From assembly GCA_019914995.1 (NCBI GenBank), contig CM034126.1, positions 3,415,001-3,479,000 on the forward strand: a DNA stretch of 64,000 nt. Reading direction: 5' to 3'. Shown here one piece after another: positions 1-12,065 of the stretch. Below the pieces are notes generated by a model. That model saw only the letters and a list, made by a program, of their open reading frames with translations, did not search any database and was not told the origin of the DNA. The translations under genes and the position numbers were made by a program. Source of the stretch: Acanthochlamys bracteata. Its lineage: Eukaryota > Streptophyta > Magnoliopsida > Pandanales > Velloziaceae. Numbering within the stretch: the stretch's first letter is position 1; the number at the start of each line of letters is the position of its first letter.

Positions 1-1202
1 CATTCTCATCCTCTTTCATCAATTAGTTTAGACGTTAAAGAGATGTAGTCTGATGCTTTCTGTATTTGCTTCTTTTATATTTCATCTTTCTTTTTTTAAG
101 TCCCCTCAACAAACATTATAAATCTACAAGGATGGGAAACATATGGTTATAAAAACACTGCTTCGACATGAGTGGCTGACGAAGGGCTCTAAAAGCAGTT
201 CCTGAGAGGGAAAGCGCTTTTGCAAGTGCTTTGTTTTAGTGGAAGTATATGTCGAATTGCCCGTGGTCGATCGATCAGGTGTGGGAAGCCACCACCTTAC
301 CTACAAACCCATGCCACCCTCAGAATATAGATTGCATGTTTGACATATACATATATTTCATTAGCAAACATGGCTTTTAGTAAAGTAGATTTTATTTCAT
401 CAATCATGAATATACAGAACTAATTGTTTGTATTGCATCATAGTTCAATTATGGGAGACTTATATATGTTTGCAGATCAGGGTTTATATGACATTAGTCA
501 TTTCTGGTTTTTAATGTTAATAATGATGAATTTATGCAAGGTAGGCGTGCATGTTCCCTTGCAGTCAGACACTTACTAAGGCGAACGGGACATTTAGATT
601 CTCCGTCGAGCAATGCTGTCGCCAGCAAAGACCCAATTACATAACAGAGAGTTGCTCTCATATATGCTTCGTGTTTTATGTTGCTAAGACAATATTGACT
701 GACGACTCTAGTGATCAATTAAGATATTGTAGTAGTGATGACAGCCCTGCATGTTCATTATTTTTATCCCTTTCAATATTATGGTTCTAACTTTTCAGAT
801 GGTAGGTATCTGTGCAAACAGAGCCACAACTCACAAACCAATACAGTCTCCTCCATTAATTGCGATCTTTCTTATGCAATTCCATTGTGATATGAGTGTA
901 GCTAGTGGTTGTCTCTCACAAGCTAGCACGGTTAGCCTCAAGTGTACATATATGTTGGTCATTTTCTGCTGGCATAAGATTGTTTCCTGACTACTCTGAA
1001 TGCAAAAAGCATTTAATTGTCATTTTAGATTCTAGATGAATAAACTTTGGAACAACCTGATATGTAGTAGCCTCTTGCTCTTGTATACAACCATTCTGAA
1101 GTGGTGTATCTCATCCTATCCATTTGGACATTACAGAAAGTGACCATTGAATGGACATGGTTAGAATCACCTTAACATCGCTATAAGATAATTTTTTGTT
1201 GT

Positions 1203-1569
1203 ATAATATTAAGAAAATTTTAATCCCACATTACTTATTAATAATTCTGAAATAATATTAATAAAGACTTATGTTCTTTTCTCTAATTGTCAATTGATTT
1301 TGAAAACAATTCTAAATTAGTCACATGACAGATTAGTTCGCTTTATTGCGGGCAGGTAGTCAGTTTTATTTAAGAAAAATTGTCCGTTTCATTTTAAGAT
1401 AAATAACACACTTCATTTCAAATTCATTACAGCATTCTGCTGAAGGGCATATGTTAAGAAAGATTTAGTCCCATATTGATTATTGATAGTTCTGAAATAA
1501 TATTAATAAAAATTGAGCTCATTTTTTTTATTGTTAATTGTTTTGAAAAAAATTTTAAATTCGTCACGT
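1203..1569 (-). repeat. TRIM-like direct-repeat element, copy A
   Basis: Two similar segments of roughly 120 bases in the same orientation, about 1203-1327 and 1451-1569, bracket a short non-coding middle. Each ends with a version of the motif that reads GTGACGAATTTAG on the minus strand and each contains a variant of 'ATTGATAAGCAATATG'. Short terminal direct repeats around a non-coding core fit a terminal-repeat retrotransposon in miniature, but I did not find a convincing primer-binding site or target duplication, so the class is an inference. Confidence 0.4.
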
Positions 1570-3308
1570 ATAAAATCTGCTAGTGACCTATTGGTGCATT
1601 TACCTTGCCGACGGTTAGTGGTGGTAGGAAATATATACATAGGTTGCACTTTATATATAGTTGAACTTTTTATTCTGTTGTCTTCCTTGTTTTAATTAAT
1701 GAAGAGGAACTTTATCTTGTGAGAAAGAAAAGCATGAAGAACTCCTATGGAAGACGCATCTCACCAGAAATTTGCGGGACTTAATTTATGTAGAAATGAA
1801 GGTAACTAATGAATTCAATTTGGTTGTATATACTTTGTGGGCAACAGCCAACTAGGTGTATATGGTCAAGTAACACAAACACATATTCCTTCTTACTATC
1901 TCAGGACTTCTACCGACTTACTTTTCTATATATTGACATATATAATTCTAATATTTGGATAGTTTTGCTGCTGGCTAGGTGCATGCAACTTGGTGATGCA
2001 AAAGTATATACTTCTCTCGACTATAGACATTCTAAAATTCTACAGACTGCAGAGCTTATAGCTGTGATCATAATGTAAGCAAGCAGGCCAGGAAGCTAGC
2101 GTGTTGCTCGTCTTCTTTCCAGCTATATAACTAGTAGTCACTTTCAGCACACTCTGTTGTGGATAATGGAGACCTTTACCCTTTCATCTACCCGTTTTGT
2201 GTTCATTCAATCCATTATAAACCAATCTGGTTTAATTGTGAGGAGTTCCTGCTGGAATATGTATGTCTGCGGAGAAACCGAGTCTTACGTTACTACTCAA
2301 TTGTTCTTTTGAAAGTCTTTGGCTCTACCAACTCCACCACTACATCGTGCAACCTAGCTAGCTTGTCTGCTATATGTATAATTTTTCCTTATATGTAGGA
2401 TTTGTACTTGTTTTTCCATGATCTTGTTCCCTATCAAATAACCCTAGATGCATAAATGTAGTAGTCATCTATAAACCGCCATGATGTAGATTGACCTTAA
2501 TGAAGAACTCAAGAGCGGGTAAAAATGAAATGCAAAATATTGAAAAAGTCTAGAAATGTATACTAAAGTCTCAATATTTTGTAGCTCGTCAAAAATAATT
2601 TCCCGAGTGAAACTATCAGTTGGTCTATAGTTAGCAGGAATGAGTACGCAAGCTAAAAGGAGTGATAAATAAAGAATGTTTAGGTTTTACCTTAAAAAGA
2701 ACTTGCTGATGTCAAGTTTTGGCCTTCGGAGATCACCCTGGGTTTCAGTGCACAAACAGGAACCTCTCACTTTCCAACAGTGAAAAGTCTTACAATTATA
2801 CATATATATGATATATATACAAAAATGTCCCACTAGAAAGAAATATTAACAAGTCGTTACTTGTAATGAAAGGATAACTAGATGATAATCATGACATCAA
2901 TTAGTTGTTAAAAAGTCAGTCATTAACCAAAAAACAAAAAAAAAAGACAAAGAGAACTACTAATCTATATGCAGCCTATGCAACTCTTAATGCTGCTTTT
3001 TTTGTTCTGGTGTAATAGTGTGGCATGCGGCGATCAATTCGGTTCCGTTGTTTAAAAGTGCTTTTAGCAACGAAAGCTAACTAATTAAAGGTTCCTCTTT
3101 CTTTCATCGTGTATTCTTAAGTGTCTCTGTCGTTTCTTGTAGTTAATTTATAAGCATGCGATTCATGATATTGCAACAGGAGTACTCCATCAATCCAGAA
3201 AAAGAAAGATATTTGCAGCCTTGATTAATTTCTTCCGGTTATGTAGCTGCAATGCTATAGATATTTCGGTTTAAATTAACGCGCTCTCTTTCTGTATATA
3301 TCTCTATT

Positions 3309-3921
3309 GTGACGAAGTTAGAATTGTTCTCAAAATCAATTGGCAATAAAAAAAGTGAGACTAAGTCTTTATGAATACTATTTTTAGGACTATTGATAAG
3401 CAATGTGGGAATAAACCATTCTTTAACACCTACTCTCCAGCAGAGCGTTCTTTTTTTTTATTTAATTAGAACTATTGATAAGCAATATGAAAGTAAACCA
3501 TTCCTTAATACCTGCCCTCCAGCAGAACGTTTTTTTTTTTATAATTGAATTGATGTGGACTACGTGCCTTGTAAGAATTGAATGAAGCAGACGATCTGTT
3601 CTAAAATGAAATAAGCTACTTGCCCTAAAAATAGCGGACAATTGTCCTTTAAATGAAACGGACTATATGTTCTGAAATGAAACGGGCTATTTATGTCCTA
3701 AAATAAAACGGACCATGAAAGTTCTGAATAGATATGGATAATAAGTTAGATTTAGTCCATATTTTAGACCGATCCGGTCCAACCCGCTCTTATACCATGT
3801 GACGAATTTAGCATTCTCTCAAAATCAATTGGCAATGAGATGAGTGAGCCCAAATTTTTATGAGTATAATTTCAAGATCATTGATAAGCAATATGAGACT
3901 AAACTATTCTTTTAACATCTA
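3309..3921 (+). repeat. TRIM-like direct-repeat element, copy B
   Basis: Related to the copy at 1203-1569 but inverted. Segments 3309-3437 and 3799-3921 both begin GTGACGAA and share 'CTCAAAATCAATTGGCAAT'; a partial third copy of the repeat tail lies at about 3466-3524. The intervening 3530-3790 contains repeated 'AAATGAAACGG' phrases and no gene. The terminal repeats are diverged, so this is an old copy. Confidence 0.4.
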
Positions 3922-4453
3922 TAAAAGAACATATACTCCTTGGATGTGCTTCAAGAGCAAATCATATATAACACGTACATTGAGCTCAACAGACACATGT
4001 ACATGGAGAGGAAAGGTTTAATAAATCGATTACTGTATTACTCTATGAAGCTAGGATATTTCTCACAAACTAGATAATTGACAACTAGACAGTAGTACTC
4101 ATGAGATAAAAGTAATGTATTTCTTAAAATGGAATAGTCCACTTCTGAATACGAGAGAGGTAAAGAGGTGTTATGTGTTATCTCCAACTATAATATATAA
4201 TTGACAAGGTTATTCAAGTGGGAAGCAAACACAAACACTCTCTTCTTATCCTCTGCACACGCGCTTGTACTCTCTTGCCCTGACCCAATTCTTTCAATCA
4301 TTTCCTTACGTTTAACTGATCATTAATTCATTCTTCAGTCCTCTAGTTTCTTCTTCATCACTGCATGCTACTTAACGAGCTCTTCTCCTTAATTCCTGTC
4401 CATATATACAATTGAAGCTCTTCACCTAACGCAGAGATCGAGTATTCGCATAC

Positions 4454-7255
4454 ATGCATAGTTCCATGGCAGCAGCTCAAGGTGCTTCTGAAGCTTCTGT
4501 TGTAAGCTCTCCTTCTCCTAACCCTAATTGGTGGGAGATCCATGCAAACCCTATCGCTTCATGGAACTCCATGAACCGTCCTTCATGGGTAACATCGTCG
4601 ACGCAGCTGCTGAAGAATTCGAACAATTCGTCCGCTGCGACCGTAGCCAGTGATCAAGAAGACGTGTCGAATATATCAACTACTTCCTTCATCAATAACG
4701 CTGGTTCAAACCATTCCGGTCTCACCATGGTTTCCTCCACTGCAGAGTTATCTGCAGAGTCTGTTGATAATCACTTGTGGAACCAACTTTTACTGTGAGT
4801 ATGTTGATGATATCATAAATATCTGTTCTATGTTGATTGTTGGTTAGGTTTAGTGGACGAAGAATCTTCTCTATCTTCTGATACTATAAACGGAAATATG
4901 GAGAAAAAAAAAAGAGAAGCGTACATGTTTGTAAACTCCAGCTTGCTTGAGACTTGAGCGGTGCAATAAGAAGAGATATTTGTGCCTTGAGGGGTCACCC
5001 AATACTGCACTACTCATCTCTCTCAGAATTACTAACTGGTAGTTCAGTACTAGCTCTGAGTTTGATTCCTTTAGTAACTTGCATCCTTTTGGAACTAGAA
5101 GAGAGGCTATAATTGTTCTCTTTTTCATAGAGTTCATTTTCTAAAGGTAAACTAGAGAGAACATGGTATGACTGAGCTTAGCTTTGATAGATTCCTGGCA
5201 TCAAAGATTGCTTGAAAGATTATATCCAAATTCCTCTCCATATATGCTTCTGACATTCTTTGTTACTCCTTTGCATATATGCTTGTTGCTATCAAGTGAC
5301 TACTACTAGCTAGCTAGCTATAATATGATTACGATGACTGAAATATATTCTTTCTTGTTTCCAGGAGCGGCGCAGAGATGCACAACGAAGGGGAGAACTT
5401 CCTTAATTTGCTATCATCAAAGAGCTTAGCTTCTCAAATGTTTGATCCGGCGCCGCCATGTGATTACTTGAAGAAGCTAGACAACAACTGGGAGTTTAAC
5501 AATCAGCAAAATTCAATAAATGGCTTGATCTCTAGAGGCCTTAAAGAGCAACCAAGACCGACGATTAACAATCAATCGGATCCGGTGAGTAATTGGTCTA
5601 TTGCCCCTCCAAACCCGCAGCTCGATCTCCAGTTTACATCCATACATCCAAGTAGTTCTCAGTACGCTATGCCGAATACTTCTCAAATCAAACATGAGAT
5701 CCCAAGTTCGCCGTCAACGTATACGGGCAACGGATTAGTTGGAGAGCAGGGCTCCGGAGGATCTTACATGTCATACCTGCATGACATGAAATTCGAAAAC
5801 CATCAACAACAAGAACTGGGATTAACAGCTTCTCTGCCTTCGTTCTTGAGACCGTTGAATAGCAGTAACAATCCTACTGCAGGGTACCACATCGGTCTTA
5901 GTAATTCGTTCGGATCAGGGATGATGAACAGCAAGTATTGCAATGGAGTGGCAGCTGATTTGCCTTGGTGTAATAATAACACCAGGAACTTGTCTGATCT
6001 CATCTCGTTCAATAGTGCCTTGAGCAAAGCTCCAATGGACTATCGCGAAGCTAGTAATAACAAGACCACTCCATTGAAGGGTCCTGCTGAACCGATCGAC
6101 AACAAGAAACAAGCGTACGAGACTTCGCAATCGTCTTGCGTAAGTACATATATATATGATAAACATTGATGATTGAACTATTCTTTTCTGTAGCTTATAT
6201 TATATGTCTATGTGCTTCTTAATTAGTTGATTTTAATGAATGATATCAAGCAGACAAGGGGATCAGGTGTTCGAAGCCCAGGGACGTCATCCGCAGACGG
6301 GAATAAGAAGAAAAGGGCAGAAGATGGTTCGGAGACGATATCGAAGAAGGCGAAGAATGAGAGCTCCTCTACTGTTTCATCTAACAAGGTACAATTTCCT
6401 CGTAAATTAACCCATAACAAAATCTTCATGTATATTCAGATATTGTGAAACAGTTACAGGTGCCTAAAGTGAAGTTGGGCGAAAAGATCACTGCACTTCA
6501 ACAAATTGTTTCACCTTTTGGCAAAGTTAGTGCTCAGAAAATTAAATTGATTAATTTAAAAGAAAAGACTTTTCTAGTATTTTAACAAGGATATCTATAG
6601 AAACTAAATTTTCTTGATTTCGTTTACGTGTTAATGCAGACAGACACAGCATCTGTGCTGTTTGAGGCAATCAAATATATCCAATTTCTACAAGAACAAG
6701 TGCAGGTATATATATATCAGTTAAGGTATATATTTAGATATATATCATATACTAAAAAACTGTGTGTAGTGATGTGATAAGGAATTTATACGTCTCGGGA
6801 AGATTAAGAAGATTATTGTTCATTATTTTGATCATGTAACAAAGTGTATATTATTGCATTTTCGTTATGAAGTTACGTTGTGATAATTTTATTTTGTTTA
6901 TAACGCAGTTGCTTAGTGATCCATACATGAAGTCAGGAAAGAAGGTGAGTGTCACTCCATGAACTAATATCATAAGATTTTGTTTGCGCTGCTTACAACT
7001 TTATATTCTATTAAAGAATAGATTAACATTAATTTGTAGTATCAATACATATTTCTACATGAAAATTTTTGTGAATTTCATCAGGATCACAATCCATGGG
7101 CCGGATTGGAAAGGGAGGAAAAGACTGAACAGAATCAGGATCTTAGAAGCAGAGGACTTTGTCTTGTTCCAATAGCATATACACCCCAAGCTTGCCGGGA
7201 GAACAGCGGACCGGATTTCTGGACTCCGACTTACAGGGGATGTATGTATAGATAA
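4454..7255 (+). CDS. Atypical bHLH transcription factor (bHLH112/bHLH123-like)
   Basis: Nuclear DNA-binding regulator of the plant bHLH112/114/123 group. Exons 4454-4794, 5365-6139, 6254-6388, 6460-6525, 6640-6705, 6909-6944 and 7085-7255 join in frame across GT-AG sites to 529 residues. The N-terminal part is Ser/Asn-rich with the group's NWWEIH and SDNHLWNQ-like motifs (here VDNHLWNQ). The helix-loop-helix is split over exons 4-6: LGEKITALQQIVSPFGK, then TDTASVLFEAIKYIQFLQEQ, then LLSDPYMKS. The usual His-Glu-Arg of the basic region is absent, as is typical of this group, so canonical E-box binding is not expected. The tail has a CLVPI-like motif. A second in-frame Met at 4466 (MAAAQG) is an equally possible start. 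Family members act in root epidermis, stress and growth control; the exact role here is unknown. Confidence 0.9.
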
Positions 7256-10185
7256 TCAGTTTGTATACATCAAAGGGGTTACTTTATGAGTAGTTTTTTT
7301 CAATTTGTACCTGCAGAATGTAGGTGTGGATTTATAAGCTCCATTTTATTAACTTCATAATGTGTACTTTCTGCTTGTTGCAGACAGAACTGGAATTTCT
7401 ATGTAGCAAATAAGTTGAGAGAGGATAGTAATTTGGTAATGTGGCAACCAGGCTTACCGAAATTCTGAAGCGATTTGCATGTTACAAGTAAATTCTTCAA
7501 CTAATTAAATCATTGAAGAGGAACCATGTCATTTAACCGAAGCAATCTATATAGTATACCTATTTATTTAGTATCAGAAGATTTACCTTAATTAGCTTTT
7601 AGCACCTTTCTGATTTACCTTAATTAGCTTTTAGCACCCAATACAGGTCGAGCATTGTATGCCATTAGCCTCACGGATTTTCTGAAATAACGAGCACCGT
7701 TGAAATTGAACTCATATCGCCCTTCTGGTGATATTAAGACGCCTTACCATATAAGCTAGGCCACCATTAACCTCAAGTAAAATTTAATCTTAAACTTATG
7801 CTCCAAGAGCTCGCAATACCAGTTAGCAATGATCGAAAAATAAAGAACGTTCGTATTTCAGCATATGCGAACTGGTAAGCGCCTGTCGTTGTTAACCAAC
7901 AGCAACAGTATGTTACCCAAGCCCAAGTCCCTATTCACTTATCGCTGGACTTAATAAACCATTCTTGGAAGGATAATTCTTTTTCTTCATAGGGATGGAC
8001 TATGCAAGGGCGTTTGAGTATTAAATTTGGTGGCGATGTAGAAGGATTTGAATTGTCAATGTGTTTTGACTAAGACTACTAGGTAGGAAAGACTATGATT
8101 GGCAGCACTGTGAGATGCAGACCTGAACCTGATGCAGCAGTACTGTTTTGTAGTGCTTCATCAGTATTGATTGGCAGAAATTCGCATGGCCCCTTTATCT
8201 CTTCTCAACCCTCCCACATAAGAACTTATGTATACATTAACAGTATTATTCTCTTAATAATAATCTCCATCTGTCCTTCAAAAAATAAGGATTAGATATC
8301 CAAAATTTTACTTAGTTTCAATTTTTTATTGAATTGAAAATGTCACTTATATTTTATTATTTAAAAACTCATCAATTTAATTTTTAAAATTATTTTTTTC
8401 AGTTACAACCTTCTTTCGAAATAAATTTAAAGAACTTACTTTCGAGGTATTTTAAAATTTTTTTATAGAATTTATTTTTGTATATTTAAAACACGTTATA
8501 AATCAAACGGAATGCAAAGTCAGACTTGTAGACTGCCTCAAATTGATTCCGGAATCCAGCTTCTTCGCTTTCCCATAATCCCATTAAGTAGGCATAACAT
8601 ATTTTGGCCGGTTAACTTCCTACATATATTACATAACTAGTCTCTTAATTACGAATATTTGGCACTAGAAGAAAAGGTTCTTGACTAGATATAGCTCGTG
8701 TTTTGAGAAGGCTTTTCGGTTCATTTTCATTTCAATATATTATTTAATTAAATTTTATAATATTTTATAAAATTTATTAAATATTTAAAAAATAAAATAA
8801 AATTTGATATCGTCAGATTTTATTATTATTTATATTTTTAAAATTAAAAATTTAAAGTTTTAAAATTTTAAAATATTTTTATTTTAAGAAAAAATATTTC
8901 AAAACATTTCCGATAATGATCATCATTTGGTAAGTGAGCATATAGCAAGTCTTCTTCTCGGCAAAATTTCACCTAGTTCCTGACGAGTACATGTCATTGG
9001 CTAAAAAAAAATTTAGTGAGCGTTTGAAAAGACTTATAAAATAAAATTTTTTTAAAATAAAAAAATTTTTTTTTGAAAAATAAATTTTATTTTTATTTTT
9101 AAAAGAATAATAAAAATATGTAATAAAAAAATTTTATTTCGTAGAATTTTTTTATTTTTTCTAAATTTTTTAATAAAAATTTTATATATTTATAAAATAT
9201 ATATTAAAAAATATAAAATTTAAAAAATTGAAAAACTGTTTTTGAAAAGCTAAATCGAACGACGTGGTTAAATTTTTTTTGAGTGACGACCAAATTCTCA
9301 ATTCCCAAACCTTAACGTGAAAACACGGGCATGCAAAACAGATAAAAGTCGCAAAACCACTGGGAGTCGTTTAGCAGAGCTTTCTTATTTTATTTTAATT
9401 TTAATTTTTTTAAAAAAAATATTCTAAAAAAATATCTTATTGTATTATTTAAAATTTTTTATATATAAAATTTTTTATTTTTTTAAAGTAAAAAAAGTAA
9501 ATTTATTCTCTATAAAATTATAAATTAAACTTATTTTAAAAAGTATTATTTATTTTAAATATTTTAAAATAATTCCTAAATACTCAAAGAGCCGAATAAT
9601 CCTCCGTATTTAGTTAGCGCCTGGCGTTACTGAGCTAGAAACTCAAATTGGTAACATCAAAATCTTCAATCAAAACGTATACTTTACTTAATAATAAATA
9701 TGCAATTAATCAATGATGATACATAATAAAATCCGCAAGGCTATTAGTGGTATATATACAACGAGACACAAATATTGTTGATACAAGTTGGAACCGTAAC
9801 ACTGGTCTGAGGCAAACCCGCTTCACACTGGTTGGACATCAATCAAGACATAATCTGGATTCTGGACTGGTTAGTGACCAGCGGGTCAGGCCTTGCCTAC
9901 CCAAACGGACGCAATTCAAGCCAAGAAATAAAGTAACTGTAGCCGAGTTTCACCTGTTCACGAGCCGCGACAAAACAACTGGTATTTCGCTAGCTTGTTC
10001 AACCACAGCATACCTAAATTTTTTTAACACCACCCAAGAACCAAAGCAAAGCAAGAAAGAAAGCCAAACACTTCTTGCTTACTGGCTCTTTCTTCTTTCT
10101 CCGTTTACCGCGCTCACAGACACACACAGAACTGTTACAATCTTTATATTTACTATACTTTGAAACTCCCAATGCAAAGAAAGCC
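7256..10185. other. Intergenic region between bHLH and trihelix genes
   Basis: No supported gene. The stretch 8300-9600 is extremely AT-rich and contains several inverted-repeat, MITE-like pieces, the clearest at 9016-9267. The 400 bases before 10186 include an open frame without recognisable domains that is better read as promoter plus 5' leader of the trihelix gene. Confidence 0.6.
9016..9267. mobile_element. MITE, TTA target duplication (family copy 1)
   Basis: A 252-base AT-rich non-coding element. It starts GTGAGCGTTTG and ends CGAACGACGTGG, an imperfect inverted terminus, and is flanked by TTA at 9013-9015 and 9268-9270. The internal sequence resembles the copies at 26898-27153 and 39561-39820 but is more diverged. 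A 3-bp TTA duplication points to the PIF/Harbinger (Tourist-like) group. Confidence 0.5.
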
Positions 10186-12065
10186 ATGTCCGAAACTGCG
10201 GCAAACAACTCCGCCATAGTTCTCCTTGATCACCACCAACATTCCCACCACCGTCAAACAACTCCTCCTACACCAGCACCACCACCGCCTCCACCGCCGC
10301 TGGCAGGTGCTTCTCCATCTACGCCGACATCGCCGTCTACGTCTGTTCTCATACGGGATTACAGAAAAGGAAATTGGACCATTCAAGAAACTCTGATACT
10401 GATCAACGCGAAGCGGCTCGACGATGAGAGACGGGTTCAGAGGCAGATCGGCGGCGGTGGGGCTCCTGGAACACCACGCACGGCGGAGTTGCGGTGGAAG
10501 TGGGTGGAGAATTACTGCTGGAAAAACGGGTGTCTTAGGAGCCAGAACCAGTGCAATGATAAATGGGACAACCTGCTCCGTGACTACAAGAAAGTTAGAG
10601 AATACGAGACCAAGGTCGCCAATGAGGCTGCCGTTGCCAGCGGTAGTGAAAGCCGGCAGCCGGTTTCCTACTGGTCAATGGAGAAGCACGAGCGGAAGGA
10701 CAGAAACCTTCCATCCAACCTCGCTTACGAAGTCTTCGAAGCTCTCACTGATGTTCTCACCCGTCGGAGTGCTAACCGTTCCGGCATCAGCATCAGCGCT
10801 GCCGCTACTCCTGTCACTTCATGTTCTCCGCAACAAACTGCTGCTGCTATTCTTCCTCAATTAACTGCTTGTCCTCCTCCGCCATTACCGCCCGCACCAA
10901 ATGAGGAACCTGAACAGCCTCGGCTGGTGCCGTCCCCACCACAACTGTCGGCGCCGGCACCGACAGTCCCGGCCGTCCCGGCAAACCAGTCTCTTTCCGG
11001 TACGTAACTTTTCATCTGCCAGACATTATGAATGTAATAGTATCTGTGTTTTTCATAATTAATGATAATCTTTAATCAATACAAACAATGCGCTTTGCAT
11101 GATTATTATCTTTTCCTTCAATCTTTTTACATTAAAGAAAGAGAAACGCTAAAGGAGTCCTGCATTATTGTTTGAACAAAGCTGCTATATAAAACGGAAG
11201 CGTTGCACGATGCCCGTATCAATGAACATAAAGTTGTTTCCCTTTACTAATTAAGTGATATTATCTTCCATGTTAGCTGCAGCATGTAACGCATGGTTAG
11301 CTTAGATTACTGGAGATGTAAAAGAAGCGTTACGGGATTGACTTGATTAAAGTTCAACTTTCGTTGTGCGGACTCTTGCCCTTTCTATTATGAACAAGTA
11401 ATTATCACATATTACACCTTAATTATATTCTATGAGCATTTTGGTTTGGCACTACTGTAAGGCCTGCTCCAAAAGTTGTAAAGCAATCCTTCAGTTTTAT
11501 GTTAGTCTTAAAAAGAAACATTCCAATATATAATAAAATATTAAACCAATAAAACGTGAACTTTTTCATGACTGTTATTATTATGTGTTTATAGCTTTAA
11601 ATATACTTATATTCGTCAATATCAATTCATTTCTAATTGTTGAACAAATTAAATCTAAAATTAAGATAGTGACTTGTCTTACTTTTGTCATCTATCATTC
11701 ATGTTTTGCTGGGTTAATTGATCAATGCAGTAGAGATGTCATCGGAGTCGTCGGGGACAGCAGAGGGAGGCAAATCTGGCGGGTCAGTGGGTCATAGCGG
11801 AGAAGCAAAGCGTCGGCGAGTAGGAAAGAGCGTTGTCCGTGGGGCGTCTGTGCTTGCACGCACGCTAATGGCGTGCGAGGAGAAACGGGAGAAGCGCCAC
11901 CGTGATCTAATGGAGCTTGAACAACGCCGCCTTCGTATCGAAGAGGACCAGACGGAGATTAACCGTCAAGGTTTCGCAGGACTTATCTCCGCCGTTAACA
12001 ATCTTTCCGGCACTATTCATGCCCTTGTTTCCCAACACCGTCACCTGTTTCCCGACCAGAGATGA
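10186..12065 (+). CDS. Trihelix transcription factor (ASR3-like)
   Basis: Plant nuclear GT-factor family protein. Two exons, 10186-10999 and 11731-12065, join G|TA in frame to 382 residues. After a Pro-rich N terminus (PTPAPPPPPPPLA), the trihelix/MYB-like domain covers about residues 54-150: GNWTIQETLILINAKR, then RWKWVENYCWKNGC, then CNDKWDNLLRDYKKV, giving the three spaced Trp that define trihelix helices. The middle is Ala/Pro-rich and low complexity. Exon 2 encodes a basic patch (KRRRVGKS), likely a nuclear signal, and a charged C-terminal helix with REKRHRDLMELEQRRLRI, probably a dimerising coiled coil. ASR3-type members act as transcriptional repressors in immune and stress responses; that role is inferred from family. 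The start at 10186 (MSETAANNS) is the Met nearest the domain with sensible composition; an upstream in-frame Met at 10075 would add 37 unremarkable residues. Confidence 0.88.

Larger units (their letters stand above)
1..4453. other. Intergenic region upstream of the bHLH gene
   Basis: No convincing coding region on either strand; open frames are short, lack family motifs and sit in AT-rich sequence. The only clear structure is a repeated motif in opposite orientations (about 1203-1569 and 3309-3921), listed separately. The last 200 bases, pyrimidine-rich and ending just before 4454, are probably the promoter and 5' leader of the bHLH gene; I could not place a TATA box with confidence. Confidence 0.6.

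Noticed and set aside
9747..10163. 138-codon plus-strand frame before the trihelix gene
   Set aside because: No domain, poor composition, and it overlaps the likely promoter and 5' leader and the trihelix start.
10153..10386. Arg/Trp-rich minus-strand frame
   Set aside because: Antisense of the Pro-rich trihelix N terminus; low-complexity artefact.
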